A stretch of DNA of 12,692 nt from JAVBUZ01 sp031554725 (GCA_031554725.1 JAVBUZ010000176.1:1-12692); one strand, 5' to 3'; shown: positions 1-6,435, numbered from the stretch's first letter. The notes: generated by a model from the sequence alone, not told the origin. Translations and numbers: made by a program.

Positions 1-521
1 TTACTACATCGTTCGTATGAGCCTTTATACTTATCTTGTGTTAATCGGAAATCAAGTTGACAAAAGTCTTCCATAGCAAGCTTCGTGCAATTATCCTTCT
101 CAAAAACACGGTCAATACGCTTTGTAATGTAGGAAAAACTATTGCTTCCAGCAACGAGAGCATGTGGAACAGTAGATATTCCGACGGCTTCTGCCATACA
201 CATTACAAGATGCTCGGCTTCGGGTAATGAGCAAAAGTCTTCTACCTGTGGCTTAAGTATATATCCAGTTGGATAATTTAAAAGTGTGAGACGTGGTTTT
301 TTACCGTCGGAAAGAAGATGCAATGACAATTTTTTCTGTACACCAGGAACTGTAAGTCCCTTACTCGTGCTTTCCATTGCAAGAAGCTCCAAGGCTTCCT
401 CATCAAACGCAATATCTGGGATAACTGATGTACCAAAAAAACGTTTTATACAACGTTTGTGCCAGCCAATATTTTCTTCTTCTAAAGTAAGAGGTTTTGA
501 GCAACATAAACAATTCTTCAT
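1..521 (-). CDS. HipT-like Ser/Thr kinase toxin, partial at left edge
   Basis: This is the N-terminal 173 residues of a HipA-family kinase that continues past the window edge. It lacks the extra N-terminal subdomain of long HipA, which is encoded separately by the gene just upstream, as in tripartite HipBST systems. Visible features are a C4-x2-C7 and H21-x2-C24 set typical of short HipA proteins, an FFG motif near residue 28, a Gly-rich loop region STSKGLTVPGVQKKLSL (residues 51-67) and YILKP, whose Lys90 is the likely ATP-contacting lysine. LPEAEH (99-104) and YITKRIDR (131-138) are further family motifs. S51 and S53 match the SxS autophosphorylation motif described for HipT. The start ATG has GGAGGA 6 nt upstream and overlaps the previous stop as ATGA. 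The known role of the family is phosphorylation of an aminoacyl-tRNA synthetase or other translation target; the target here is unknown. The catalytic loop is outside the window, so activity cannot be judged. Confidence 0.85.
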   Translation of the reverse strand, partial: MKNCLCCSKPLTLEEENIGWHKRCIKRFFGTSVIPDIAFDEEALELLAMESTSKGLTVPGVQKKLSLHLLSDGKKPRLTLLNYPTGYILKPQVEDFCSLPEAEHLVMCMAEAVGISTVPHALVAGSNSFSYITKRIDRVFEKDNCTKLAMEDFCQLDFRLTQDKYKGSYERCS

Positions 522-847
522 AGCTGTTCCTCCAAGATACTGACATTTCCAATTCCGTCTTTGCATGCAACAAGAAGTAATCCAAAGCGATCTTTTGCGT
601 CAATTTTCCAATTGCGGCTGACAATATCAAGTAACCATCCCTCTGGAATAAGTCCATCAAAAAAGGAAAATAGGGTCTTGGAAGTGTAAACCTCTTGACT
701 TAGAGGTAGGGTTAATGAGATAGCGCTTGCATTATCGCTTAACAAATAATTGGCATCATATAAAAAAGAGTATCCTTCATCTGTTTCCGTCAGAATTCCT
801 GCAAAAGTGTTTCTTACATAAATATAAGCTGTTCTAAAGATAGCCAT
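518..847 (-). CDS. HipS-like protein (stand-alone HipA N-terminal domain)
   Basis: This 109-residue protein corresponds to the N-terminal subdomain found at the start of full-length HipA kinases (Couple_hipA type). Family-like segments are YVRNTFAGIL near residues 10-19, LSLPL-like SLTLPLS at 44-50, FFDGLIPEGWLL at 62-73 and DRFGLLLVACKDGIGNVSI at 86-104. The length is close to that of E. coli HipS. In characterised HipBST systems this small protein, not HipB, neutralises the kinase; that role is inferred here. W71 in the PEGW motif may be the counterpart of the HipS tryptophan reported to contact HipT. The start ATG overlaps the hipB stop as TAATG, with AAAGGA about 9 nt upstream. Its stop overlaps the kinase start by ATGA, which suggests translational coupling and fixed stoichiometry. 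A broken full-length hipA is less likely because each ORF has its own ribosome binding site. Confidence 0.85.
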   Translation of the reverse strand: MAIFRTAYIYVRNTFAGILTETDEGYSFLYDANYLLSDNASAISLTLPLSQEVYTSKTLFSFFDGLIPEGWLLDIVSRNWKIDAKDRFGLLLVACKDGIGNVSILEEQL

Positions 848-1050
848 TACTTCTCATCCTTTCTTCCGGGTACTGCTTCCATGTCAAACATGCCAAGCGC
901 TATATTTACTTTATCCATGCGAACCGTTTCTTTGCCCTGCTCCAGTTCTCTTATAAAGCGAAGGCCTAATCCAGAGCGCATTGCGAATTCTTCTTGGGTA
1001 AGCCCAGCAGCACGTCTTTTTTCTTTTATAAATTTGGCAATGTTATTCAT
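847..1050 (-). CDS. HipB-like Xre-family transcriptional regulator
   Basis: This 67-residue protein is essentially one Cro/C1-type helix-turn-helix domain, residues 5-58. LTQEEFAMRSGLGLRFIRELEQGK (first and second halves around residues 17-28 and 29-40) shows the usual helix 2, turn and recognition helix of HTH_3 proteins. It is the first gene of the hipBST-like operon and should bind the inverted repeats upstream as an autorepressor, alone or with its partners. The start ATG has AAGGAG 11 nt upstream. The C-terminus, VPGRKDEK, is short and charged and lacks the longer tail of E. coli HipB. Family assignment is secure. The antitoxin role is inferred from gene order, since in HipBST systems HipB is mainly the repressor. 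Confidence 0.88.
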   Translation of the reverse strand: MNNIAKFIKEKRRAAGLTQEEFAMRSGLGLRFIRELEQGKETVRMDKVNIALGMFDMEAVPGRKDEK

Positions 1051-1086
1051 TCTTAGTATGGTCTCCTTGCATTTTATTATACTTGG

Positions 1087-1115
1087 ATACTATACCTTTT
1101 CGGGTATAATGTCAA
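1087..1115 (-). promoter_or_regulatory. Promoter of the hipBST-like operon
   Basis: Read on the minus strand, TTGACA (1115-1110) and TAGTAT (1092-1087) are separated by exactly 17 bp, giving a good housekeeping promoter about 35 nt ahead of the hipB start. The spacer is almost entirely occupied by the operator-like inverted repeat at 1091-1108, so occupation by a repressor would block RNA polymerase directly. Confidence 0.75.
1091..1108. promoter_or_regulatory. Operator-like inverted repeat 1 (HipB site candidate)
   Basis: TATACC and GGTATA arms are separated by 6 bp (centre 1099.5). The repeat lies between the -35 and -10 of the hipB promoter. The layout resembles the TATCC-N8-GGATA operators known for E. 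coli HipB, although the sequence differs. Confidence 0.65.
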
Positions 1116-1132
1116 TGAATTGTTAAAAATAA

Positions 1133-1148
1133 ATACCCTTAAGGGTAT
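1133..1148. promoter_or_regulatory. Operator-like inverted repeat 2 (perfect palindrome)
   Basis: ATACCCTTAAGGGTAT is a perfect 16-bp palindrome centred at 1140.5. Its ATACC/GGTAT arms are in the same register as repeat 1 and its centre is 41 bp away, about four helical turns. Confidence 0.7.
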
Positions 1149-1174
1149 AAATATTGTTAAAAATAAGAAAAAGC

Positions 1175-1188
1175 ACCCGTTCGGGTAT
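1175..1188. promoter_or_regulatory. Operator-like inverted repeat 3
   Basis: ACCCG-TT-CGGGT is centred at 1180.5, 40 bp from repeat 2 and in the same register. The right arm GGGTATAA matches the other two sites; the left arm starts CACCC instead of TACCC, so the site is probably weaker. Confidence 0.55.
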
Positions 1189-1224
1189 AAGAAGGATGAT
1201 TATAGAATAGTATTTGCAATTTAT

Positions 1225-1253
1225 TTTACTATTCAAAATTCCTGTGTTAAGAT
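1225..1253 (+). promoter_or_regulatory. Candidate promoter of the membrane protein-hydrolase pair
   Basis: TTTACT (1225-1230), a 17-bp spacer and TAAGAT (1248-1253) with an extended -10 TG at 1245-1246. It lies 43 nt before the ATG of the first gene. A second -10-like TATAAT at 1269-1274 lacks a good -35. The three hip operators lie 37-135 bp upstream, so shared control is possible but not shown. Confidence 0.4.
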
Positions 1254-1295
1254 ACAGAAAGAGCGAGATATAATCAATCAGAAACGGAGAAATAT

Positions 1296-1553
1296 ATGTT
1301 TGAGTTATCGAGATTAAAAAAACGAAAAGTAATGGCTAATATTCTTTGTATAGTATGTTTTATAGCAACAATTGCATGCTTATATCGTGGAGGATGTGAT
1401 CCTTTATTTAATTATCCGTATGCATCAGTTTTTATGCTTTTCTTTTTGGCACTTTCAATTATTTTCTTTTTTATAGGAATATGTATATCTGCCCTACAAA
1501 AAGACATTACCGAAATTAGCAACAGAAAATCAGTAAGCCAAAATAATTTATAA
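1296..1553 (+). CDS. Small two-helix membrane protein, unknown function
   Basis: I do not recognise this 85-residue protein. It starts with a basic segment (FELSRLKKRKV) followed by two hydrophobic stretches that look like transmembrane helices, roughly residues 13-30 (ANILCIVCFIATIACLY) and 42-66 (YASVFMLFFLALSIIFFFIG and onwards). A short polar tail containing DITEISNRKSVSQ would lie on the same side as the N-terminus, cytoplasmic by the positive-inside rule. A CGGAGA sequence lies about 6 nt before the ATG. It is followed after 24 bp by the alpha/beta hydrolase on the same strand, so the two are probably co-transcribed. No catalytic motif is visible. It could be a partner or immunity-like protein for the hydrolase, or an unrelated membrane protein. 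Confidence 0.6.
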   Translation: MFELSRLKKRKVMANILCIVCFIATIACLYRGGCDPLFNYPYASVFMLFFLALSIIFFFIGICISALQKDITEISNRKSVSQNNL

Positions 1554-1577
1554 GTTGATATAAGGGAATATAGATTG

Positions 1578-2498
1578 ATGAAAGATAAAAAGATTTTAAA
1601 AATTGGTATTGTCATATTTACGGTTGGATTTGTATTTTCGTGCATTCTGGCAAAGGTTGGGTATGACTATTGTTTTAAAAGAGGAGACTATGGTACTAAT
1701 GAGCAGCAGTTGCCCTGCTTGGCTGTTTATTTTATGTCAGCAGACAGTAAATTATCCGGTTATATTTACGGTGAAGATGACGTCAAAGGTCTTGTTGTCA
1801 TTTCTCATGGGCGAGGTGCCAGCGCGGAATCTTATCTCTCTGAAATACAATACTTTGTTGATCACGGCTGGCGGGTTTTTGCTTACAATAACACGGGAAC
1901 GAATCTGAGTGAAGGGGATAGTGTAAAAGGGTTATCGCAGTCCCTTTTTGATTTACAGTCCGCATTAGATTATATTGCAAGAAATGCACAGTTAAACAAT
2001 CTGCCCATCGTATTATATGGTCACAGCTGGGGTGGATATGCAGTCACATCTATTCTTAATTACGATTATCCGATTTTGGCAGTTGCAAGTATCGCGGGCT
2101 TTGATACTCCGAGAAAAGCAATCTATGATTATGCAGTATGTAAAGCAAATATTTTTGGTGCGCTAGGATTTCCGTTCTTTTGGGGGTATCATTGCATTAT
2201 ATTTGGTGAGAATGCTAATATTAGTGCTGTTGATGGCATTAATAATACGCAAATACCGGTGATGATTATACATGGAACTGAGGATAAGACATTGCGTTAT
2301 GATGTGGGTAGCATTATATCCTGTCAAGATAAAATTAGTAATCCTAATGTGATATATATATCGCGTGATTGTGAAAATCAGAATGGCCATACAAATCTTG
2401 TTTTTGCAGTAGATGAGGATAATAATCTAACGGGTGTATTAGATGAGGATTTATTTGCTGATATTAACCAGTTTTTTGAGCAAGCCATTGTAAAGTAA
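1578..2498 (+). CDS. Membrane-anchored alpha/beta hydrolase
   Basis: This 306-residue protein has one N-terminal hydrophobic segment (about residues 8-26) that could be a signal anchor, which would place the catalytic domain outside the membrane. The alpha/beta-hydrolase fold is supported by SHGRGAS near 76-82 (oxyanion region), GHSWGG with nucleophile Ser150, HGTED with a candidate triad Asp236, and NGHTN with candidate His271. The family includes esterases, lipases and peptidases; the sequence alone does not give the substrate. ATG at 1578 is preferred, with AGGGAA about 10 nt upstream; a TTG at 1575 in the same frame would add one residue. It follows the small membrane protein gene and ends just before a shared terminator with the converging AraC gene. 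A carbohydrate-ester role linked to pectin is possible but not supported by motif. Confidence 0.82.
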   Translation: MKDKKILKIGIVIFTVGFVFSCILAKVGYDYCFKRGDYGTNEQQLPCLAVYFMSADSKLSGYIYGEDDVKGLVVISHGRGASAESYLSEIQYFVDHGWRVFAYNNTGTNLSEGDSVKGLSQSLFDLQSALDYIARNAQLNNLPIVLYGHSWGGYAVTSILNYDYPILAVASIAGFDTPRKAIYDYAVCKANIFGALGFPFFWGYHCIIFGENANISAVDGINNTQIPVMIIHGTEDKTLRYDVGSIISCQDKISNPNVIYISRDCENQNGHTNLVFAVDEDNNLTGVLDEDLFADINQFFEQAIVK

Positions 2499-2551
2499 CA
2501 TGCCGAAGGGGTATTATCTTCTGATGGCAATAGAAACTGATGAAGATATTA

Positions 2552-2583
2552 AAAAAGTCAGGCATTAGTTTGCTTGACTTTTT
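2552..2583. terminator. Bidirectional terminator between hydrolase and araC-type gene
   Basis: The arms AAAAAGTCAGGCA (2552-2564) and TGCTTGACTTTTT (2571-2583) pair over 13 bp with a single G-T wobble and a 6-nt loop. A-tract and T-tract flanks make it usable in both directions. The stop codon of the AraC-family gene (2565-2567) lies in the loop, so the last codons of that gene form one arm. Confidence 0.8.
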
Positions 2584-3407
2584 CTAAACTCACGAGGAGA
2601 TTTTCCATATACCTTTTTAAAAAGATCTTTAAAATAATTACAGTCATTGAAGCCGTACTCTAGAGCAATATCTGTTATGGTGTTACTTGTGGTAAGAAGG
2701 GCGGCAGAGGCATGCTTTAGGCGTATATAATTTAGATATTCCTTAAAGCCCATTCCAGTGGTTGCTTTAAACTTCTTTGAAAAGTAAGTTGGGCTAAGGT
2801 TAGAAACCCGTGCAACCTCAGCTAGAGTAAGTGGCTTTTGGAAGTTTTTATAAATATATTTTGTTGCCAGCATAATCTCTGCTTCTTTTGCGTTAATTAG
2901 TTCAGGCTCCTTTTCTGTTAAGACGCTATGTCTTGTTAAAAGAAGCAAAAGCTCGTTTAACTGACAAGTCATAAAAGAAGGGGAAAGTTCATCTATTTGT
3001 AAATTTTCGGAAAGCATTTTTGCCAAAATAGAATGAAATTCCTCTTGGTATAAAGTGGGAACGCTACCCATAAAGGACTTGGGAACAAAGGGCCCCACGG
3101 AGTCCTTGGAGGAAAAAAGATTAGGAAGCAAAAAATCCTCCTTAAAGTAAATAAAAACAACATCACAAATAATATCAGGACTATAGATGGAGTGATGAAG
3201 CTCACCAGGTGCAATCAGCACAAGGTCGCCTTTTTCTAAGGAATAAATAGTGTCCTTTAATAGAAAGCGGCATTGTCCGGAAAGTAGGTAAAAGACCTCG
3301 TAATATCTATGAAAATGATCAGGCTGAGGAGGAACCAGGGTGGTACTTCGATGCCCGCGAGTAATTTTTATTTGATCAATATCCACATGTTTTGTCTTTG
3401 ATTGCAT
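2565..3407 (-). CDS. AraC-family transcriptional regulator with cupin sensor domain
   Basis: This 280-residue protein has an N-terminal AraC-type cupin (about residues 18-95) that includes HFHRYYEVFYLLSG and GDLVLIAPGELHHSI, the usual sugar-sensing barrel. The C-terminal pair of helix-turn-helix motifs covers residues 181-276: LTLAEVARVSNLSPTYFSKKF is the first, and ITDIALEYGFNDCNYFKDLFKK, ending in YGKSPREFR, is the second and carries the family signature. Proteins of this layout usually activate sugar catabolism genes. Its ATG has AAGGAGG 7 nt upstream. It lies downstream of uxaC on the same strand but beyond a terminator, so it is probably a separate unit. Its target may be pectin genes nearby or outside the window; nothing in the window fixes this. 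Confidence 0.9.
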   Translation of the reverse strand: MQSKTKHVDIDQIKITRGHRSTTLVPPQPDHFHRYYEVFYLLSGQCRFLLKDTIYSLEKGDLVLIAPGELHHSIYSPDIICDVVFIYFKEDFLLPNLFSSKDSVGPFVPKSFMGSVPTLYQEEFHSILAKMLSENLQIDELSPSFMTCQLNELLLLLTRHSVLTEKEPELINAKEAEIMLATKYIYKNFQKPLTLAEVARVSNLSPTYFSKKFKATTGMGFKEYLNYIRLKHASAALLTTSNTITDIALEYGFNDCNYFKDLFKKVYGKSPREFRKSQAN

Positions 3408-3574
3408 GATGCGTCCTCCTTAGTACCTTCAGTATAGCAAAAACAACACAAAAAAACAGTATTATTTTCAAAAAAGCTTATAAAATCGTTAGAAAATATT
3501 AGAAACTTGAGGTATTATACTCATATAGAGTTGAAAAACCCTAATTCGTTTTTAATCCCCCTTCCTCAAATAGG

Positions 3575-3604
3575 AAAACCCTCGTCATGATTGGCGGGGG
3601 TTTT
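3575..3604 (-). terminator. Terminator of the lacI-uxaC transcript
   Basis: AAAACCCTCG (3575-3584) and CGGGGGTTTT (3595-3604) form a 10-bp stem with one T-G wobble and a 10-nt loop, just past the uxaC stop. On the minus strand the stem ends in GGGTTTT followed by CCTATTT. The plus strand also ends in TTTTT, so it may work both ways and shield the araC-type promoter region (3408-3574). Confidence 0.7.
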
Positions 3605-3612
3605 TGCATGTA

Positions 3613-5022
3613 CTATAGGGGAAGCTTAAAGTAACGTTTTGCATTGTTGTAGGAAATGTCAGTAACGATTTCTTCAAGGATGCTCATATCAGCTGGGAAT
3701 TCACCGTTTTCTACCCAGTTACCAAGTAGGTTACAAAGGATACGACGGAAATATTCATGTCTGGTGTAAGAAAGGAAGCTTCTGGAATCTGTTAACATAC
3801 CTACGAAGCCAGATAGATTTCCGAGGTTAGCTAAGGAAATCATCTGATCCTGCATACCGGTCTTGTGGTCATTAAACCACCAAGCGCTACCCTGCTGAAT
3901 CTTAGCGACAGCGGTAGAATCCTGGAAGCATCCAAGAATAGTTCCGATAGCTTGATTATCATTTGGATTTAGAGAGTAGATAACAGTTCTAGGTAATGTA
4001 TTTTCAGTAATTAATGCATTTAAGAAATTAGCCATTTCAGCACTTGGTGCATAATTGTTGATACAGTCAAAGCCAGTATCAGGACCTAATTTTTCATACA
4101 TTAAGGTGTTGTTGTCACGTTTGCAGCCGTAATGAAGCTGCATAGCCCAATCAAGTCTGTCATATTCTTTACCAACAAAAAGCATAAAGGCTGTTTTGAA
4201 CATTAACTCTTCGGTTCTAGTAATTTCCATTTTGTTTAATCTTTTTAGGAAAATGCTTTCGATTTCATCTTCAGTTGCAGGAACATACATAACATATTCA
4301 AGCGCGTGGTCAGATACGTTACATCCCATAGAAGCGAAGAAATCCATACGATTTCTTAAAGCATCCTTTAAAGCAGCAAAGCTTGAAATTTCTGTCATAT
4401 CAGCAGCTACAGCAAGCTTATCAAGATAATCAAGGAAATCTGGTTTTTCGATGTTCATAGCCTTGTCTGGACGCCAAGCTGGAAGAACCTTTACATCAAA
4501 GGTAGTATCTTCAGCAATTTTCTTGTGCCATTCTAAGGTATCGATTGGATCATCCGTTGTACAAATCAAAGTAACATTAGATTGTTTGATTAAATTGCGA
4601 ACGCTCATAGAAGCATCTGCAAGCTTTGCGTTACAAAGGTTCCAAACCTCTTCGGCGGTATTTTTATTTAATACGCCGTTGTAACCAAAGTATCTTTGTA
4701 ATTCTAGATGGCTCCAGTGAAAGAGTGGGTTACCAACTGCTTTACCAACACATTCAGCCCATTTGAAGAATTTGTCTTTATCAGGAGCGTCGCCAGTAAT
4801 AAATCTTTCATCTACACCTGATGAACGCATAAAACGCCATTTGTAATGATCGCCACCAAGCCAAACCTGAGTAATGTTTTCGAATTTACGATCTTCGGCA
4901 ATTTCCTTTGGGTTGATGTGGCAGTGATAGTCTAAAACTGGAGTTGTTTCAGCAAAATTGTGAAACAGAGCTTTTGCGGTTTCGGTTTCTAATAAAAAAT
5001 CTTTGTCCATAAATTGTTTCAT
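3613..5022 (-). CDS. uxaC: Uronate isomerase (glucuronate/galacturonate isomerase)
   Basis: This enzyme interconverts D-galacturonate with D-tagaturonate, and D-glucuronate with D-fructuronate, the first cytoplasmic step of hexuronate use. The 469-residue length matches UxaC. Conserved features are LDYHCHINP with metal-site His33 and His35, GDHYKWRFMRS, HWSHLELQRYFG, CTTDDPIDTLEWH, AWRPDKA, GSAWWFNDHKTGMQDQM and LTDSRSFLSYTRHEYFRR. I chose the ATG at 5022 because GGAGGA lies 7 nt before it; an in-frame ATG at 5037 overlaps that ribosome binding site (ATGGAGG) and has none of its own. It follows the LacI-family gene by 20 bp on the same strand, so the two form an operon, and it is divergent from uxaB-uxaA, which perform the next two steps. 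A hairpin terminator follows immediately. Confidence 0.96.
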   Translation of the reverse strand: MKQFMDKDFLLETETAKALFHNFAETTPVLDYHCHINPKEIAEDRKFENITQVWLGGDHYKWRFMRSSGVDERFITGDAPDKDKFFKWAECVGKAVGNPLFHWSHLELQRYFGYNGVLNKNTAEEVWNLCNAKLADASMSVRNLIKQSNVTLICTTDDPIDTLEWHKKIAEDTTFDVKVLPAWRPDKAMNIEKPDFLDYLDKLAVAADMTEISSFAALKDALRNRMDFFASMGCNVSDHALEYVMYVPATEDEIESIFLKRLNKMEITRTEELMFKTAFMLFVGKEYDRLDWAMQLHYGCKRDNNTLMYEKLGPDTGFDCINNYAPSAEMANFLNALITENTLPRTVIYSLNPNDNQAIGTILGCFQDSTAVAKIQQGSAWWFNDHKTGMQDQMISLANLGNLSGFVGMLTDSRSFLSYTRHEYFRRILCNLLGNWVENGEFPADMSILEEIVTDISYNNAKRYFKLPL

Positions 5023-5042
5023 GGTATGTTCCTCCATTTTTC

Positions 5043-6068
5043 TTATTTTTTAATCAGGGTGGTAGCCCTGTGAATTAACTCGCCTGAAAAAATTGTCTTT
5101 TTGGGCATTTCGTTACCACCTAGAAGTCCCATTAGGGTGGTAATTAGGTGCTGGCATAGAGTATCTAATTTGTTGTCAATAGATGTTAGCTCTGGCTCTG
5201 CACAAGTAGCAAGTAAAGAGTTGTTATATCCAATAACAGATAAATCCTCAGGAACTCTAAGCTTATTTTGAGATGCATATTTCATAGCCCCGATAGCTAA
5301 ATTATCATCAGCAGCGATAATGCCGTTGAAAGAAAGGCCTTTGTTTTTTACCTTTGTAAGATGGTCTGCCATGGCATGTAGATCTTCGTGAGGGCCAGAA
5401 TAAAATAGCAATTGATTACCACTTTTAAGGAGGCCATTATCTTCCATTGCAGCACGGTATCCAGCAAGCTTACGTTTTCCGCTGTAGGAAGTTGAATTGT
5501 AAAAATATAGAATATCCTTTGCACCGGAACGAATCATCTGCTGTGTTGCCTCATACATAGAGGTAAAATCATCGGAAACGATACTATAAACATTTGGTGC
5601 GTCGAAAGCAGCATTTAAAAGCATGACGGGAACCTGTGATGCAGCATCTATTATGTATTTGTTATCGGCTTCATTTTCATATATAAAATTGGAACCAATC
5701 AAAATAACACTATCTACCTTCTTAGTAATAAGAAGATTCATGCCCTTTTCCTTTGTGGCAAGGTCATAGCCGGTACAGCAAAGGATGTTGTCATAATTGT
5801 TTGCTCTTAAGTTTTGCTCTATGTAATAGATTGCTTTTGCGAGATACAAATCAGATGCATCGGCACACATGATACCGATAGTATTCATAGAATTAAGACC
5901 TAGGCCTCTTGCAAAGGCATTCGGTGTATATTCGTACTGATTAATAACATCAAGTACCTTCTTTTTTGTCTTTTCGCTAACATTTGTACTGCCGTTTAGC
6001 ACCCTAGAAACTGTGGCAATAGAAACACCAGCTTTTTCTGATATGTCGTAAATTGTCATATTTGTCAT
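5043..6068 (-). CDS. LacI-family transcriptional regulator of galacturonate genes
   Basis: This 341-residue protein has an N-terminal LacI helix-turn-helix, TIYDISEKAGVSIATVSRVL at about residues 5-24, a hinge region around YTPNAFARGLGLN, and a periplasmic-binding-protein-like effector domain from about residue 62 (TIGIMC) to the end. SVIGYNNSLLATCAEPELTSI is the typical C-terminal lobe signature (IGYNN, then P-LTSI). The ATG has AAGGGG 8 nt upstream. It is co-transcribed with uxaC and divergent from uxaB. Operator-like 14-bp sites lie just after the predicted start points of both promoters, which fits autoregulation and repression of the pathway until a uronate intermediate binds. KdgR/UxuR-like function is inferred from context; the exact inducer cannot be read from the sequence. 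Confidence 0.9.
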   Translation of the reverse strand: MTNMTIYDISEKAGVSIATVSRVLNGSTNVSEKTKKKVLDVINQYEYTPNAFARGLGLNSMNTIGIMCADASDLYLAKAIYYIEQNLRANNYDNILCCTGYDLATKEKGMNLLITKKVDSVILIGSNFIYENEADNKYIIDAASQVPVMLLNAAFDAPNVYSIVSDDFTSMYEATQQMIRSGAKDILYFYNSTSYSGKRKLAGYRAAMEDNGLLKSGNQLLFYSGPHEDLHAMADHLTKVKNKGLSFNGIIAADDNLAIGAMKYASQNKLRVPEDLSVIGYNNSLLATCAEPELTSIDNKLDTLCQHLITTLMGLLGGNEMPKKTIFSGELIHRATTLIKK

Positions 6069-6131
6069 TGCTAAAACCCCTTAACATATTAGTATGTACT
6101 GCAAGAAACGCCATTGTTATGAAAATCACAA

Positions 6132-6145
6132 TGTAAGCAGTTTCA
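6132..6145. promoter_or_regulatory. LacI-type operator candidate A (lacI-uxaC side)
   Basis: TGTAAGCAGTTTCA lies at about +10 to +23 of the predicted leftward promoter. It matches site B on the reverse strand (TGTAAGTGCTTTCA) at 11 of 14 positions. It also fits the catabolite-repression cre consensus TGWAANCGNTNWCA with one mismatch, so a CcpA site is an alternative. Confidence 0.55.
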
Positions 6146-6161
6146 TAAAACCCATATTTGG

Positions 6162-6190
6162 ATTATAACTTGATAAGAAAAGAAATTCAA
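6162..6190 (-). promoter_or_regulatory. Promoter of the lacI-uxaC operon
   Basis: On the minus strand TTGAAT (6190-6185), a 17-bp spacer and a consensus TATAAT (6167-6162) precede the lacI-type ATG by about 93 bp. The predicted start is near 6155, leaving operator candidate A inside the leader. Confidence 0.65.
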
Positions 6191-6287
6191 TATAAATTTT
6201 GAATAACTTGATTGCTATTTTTTTGACAATATGCACAAAAGGGCATAAATACAAAATTGTTGCAATAAAATTATTCGTTTTTACGTC

Positions 6288-6316
6288 TTGACTTAGTAAC
6301 ATAATGGAGTTAAAAT
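6288..6316 (+). promoter_or_regulatory. Promoter of the uxaB-uxaA operon
   Basis: TTGACT (6288-6293), a 17-bp spacer and TAAAAT (6311-6316) match the housekeeping consensus at 5 of 6 positions each. Transcription would start near 6323, exactly where operator candidate B begins, leaving a leader of about 175 nt before uxaB. Confidence 0.65.
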
Positions 6317-6322
6317 AATTTA

Positions 6323-6336
6323 TGAAAGCACTTACA
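6323..6336. promoter_or_regulatory. LacI-type operator candidate B (uxaB side)
   Basis: TGAAAGCACTTACA begins at the predicted +1 of the uxaB promoter. The reverse strand closely matches site A. It fits the cre consensus with one mismatch, so CcpA cannot be excluded. Confidence 0.55.
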
Positions 6337-6341
6337 TTTGC

Positions 6342-6355
6342 TGTAAGCGTTATAC
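6342..6355. promoter_or_regulatory. LacI-type operator candidate C (uxaB side)
   Basis: TGTAAGCGTTATAC shares the TGTAAGC half-site of candidate A and lies 19 bp from candidate B, centre to centre. CTTACA of B and TGTAAG of C also form a perfect inverted repeat with a 5-nt gap (6331-6347). Confidence 0.4.
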
Positions 6356-6429
6356 CTATAGTAGACACAAAAGATGATAAATAAAGAAAAAGTGTTTACA
6401 TTTTGCTGGGCAGAGGTAAGTAATTGTAT

Positions 6430-6435
6430 TATAAT
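6430..6435 (+). promoter_or_regulatory. Possible second -10 element ahead of uxaB
   Basis: A consensus TATAAT lies 65 nt before the uxaB start but has no good -35 at 17 bp (TGGGCA). It could mark an activator-dependent promoter. Two small inverted repeats follow in the same leader: CCGA-N4-TCGG (6455-6466) and TTACA-CA-TGTAA (6471-6482). Confidence 0.3.

Noticed and set aside
1..847. A full-length hipA broken by a frameshift
   Set aside because: Both parts have proper start codons and ribosome binding sites and overlap by ATGA, and the break falls at the known HipS/HipT domain border, so a natural split system is the better reading.
1120..1317. A 65-residue plus-strand ORF running through the hip operator array
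   Set aside because: Its start has no ribosome binding site, it is Lys-rich low-complexity sequence, it overlaps operators and the next gene's start, and it has no recognisable domain.
1575..1577. TTG as start of the alpha/beta hydrolase
   Set aside because: An ATG follows directly in frame; the spacing to AGGGAA allows either, but ATG is the more common start.
3519..3531. Small inverted repeat ACTC-N5-GAGT near a TATAAT upstream of the AraC-type gene
   Set aside because: The -35 region is poor and 4-bp arms are too short to call; the AraC-type promoter is probably in 3408-3574 but I cannot place it with confidence.
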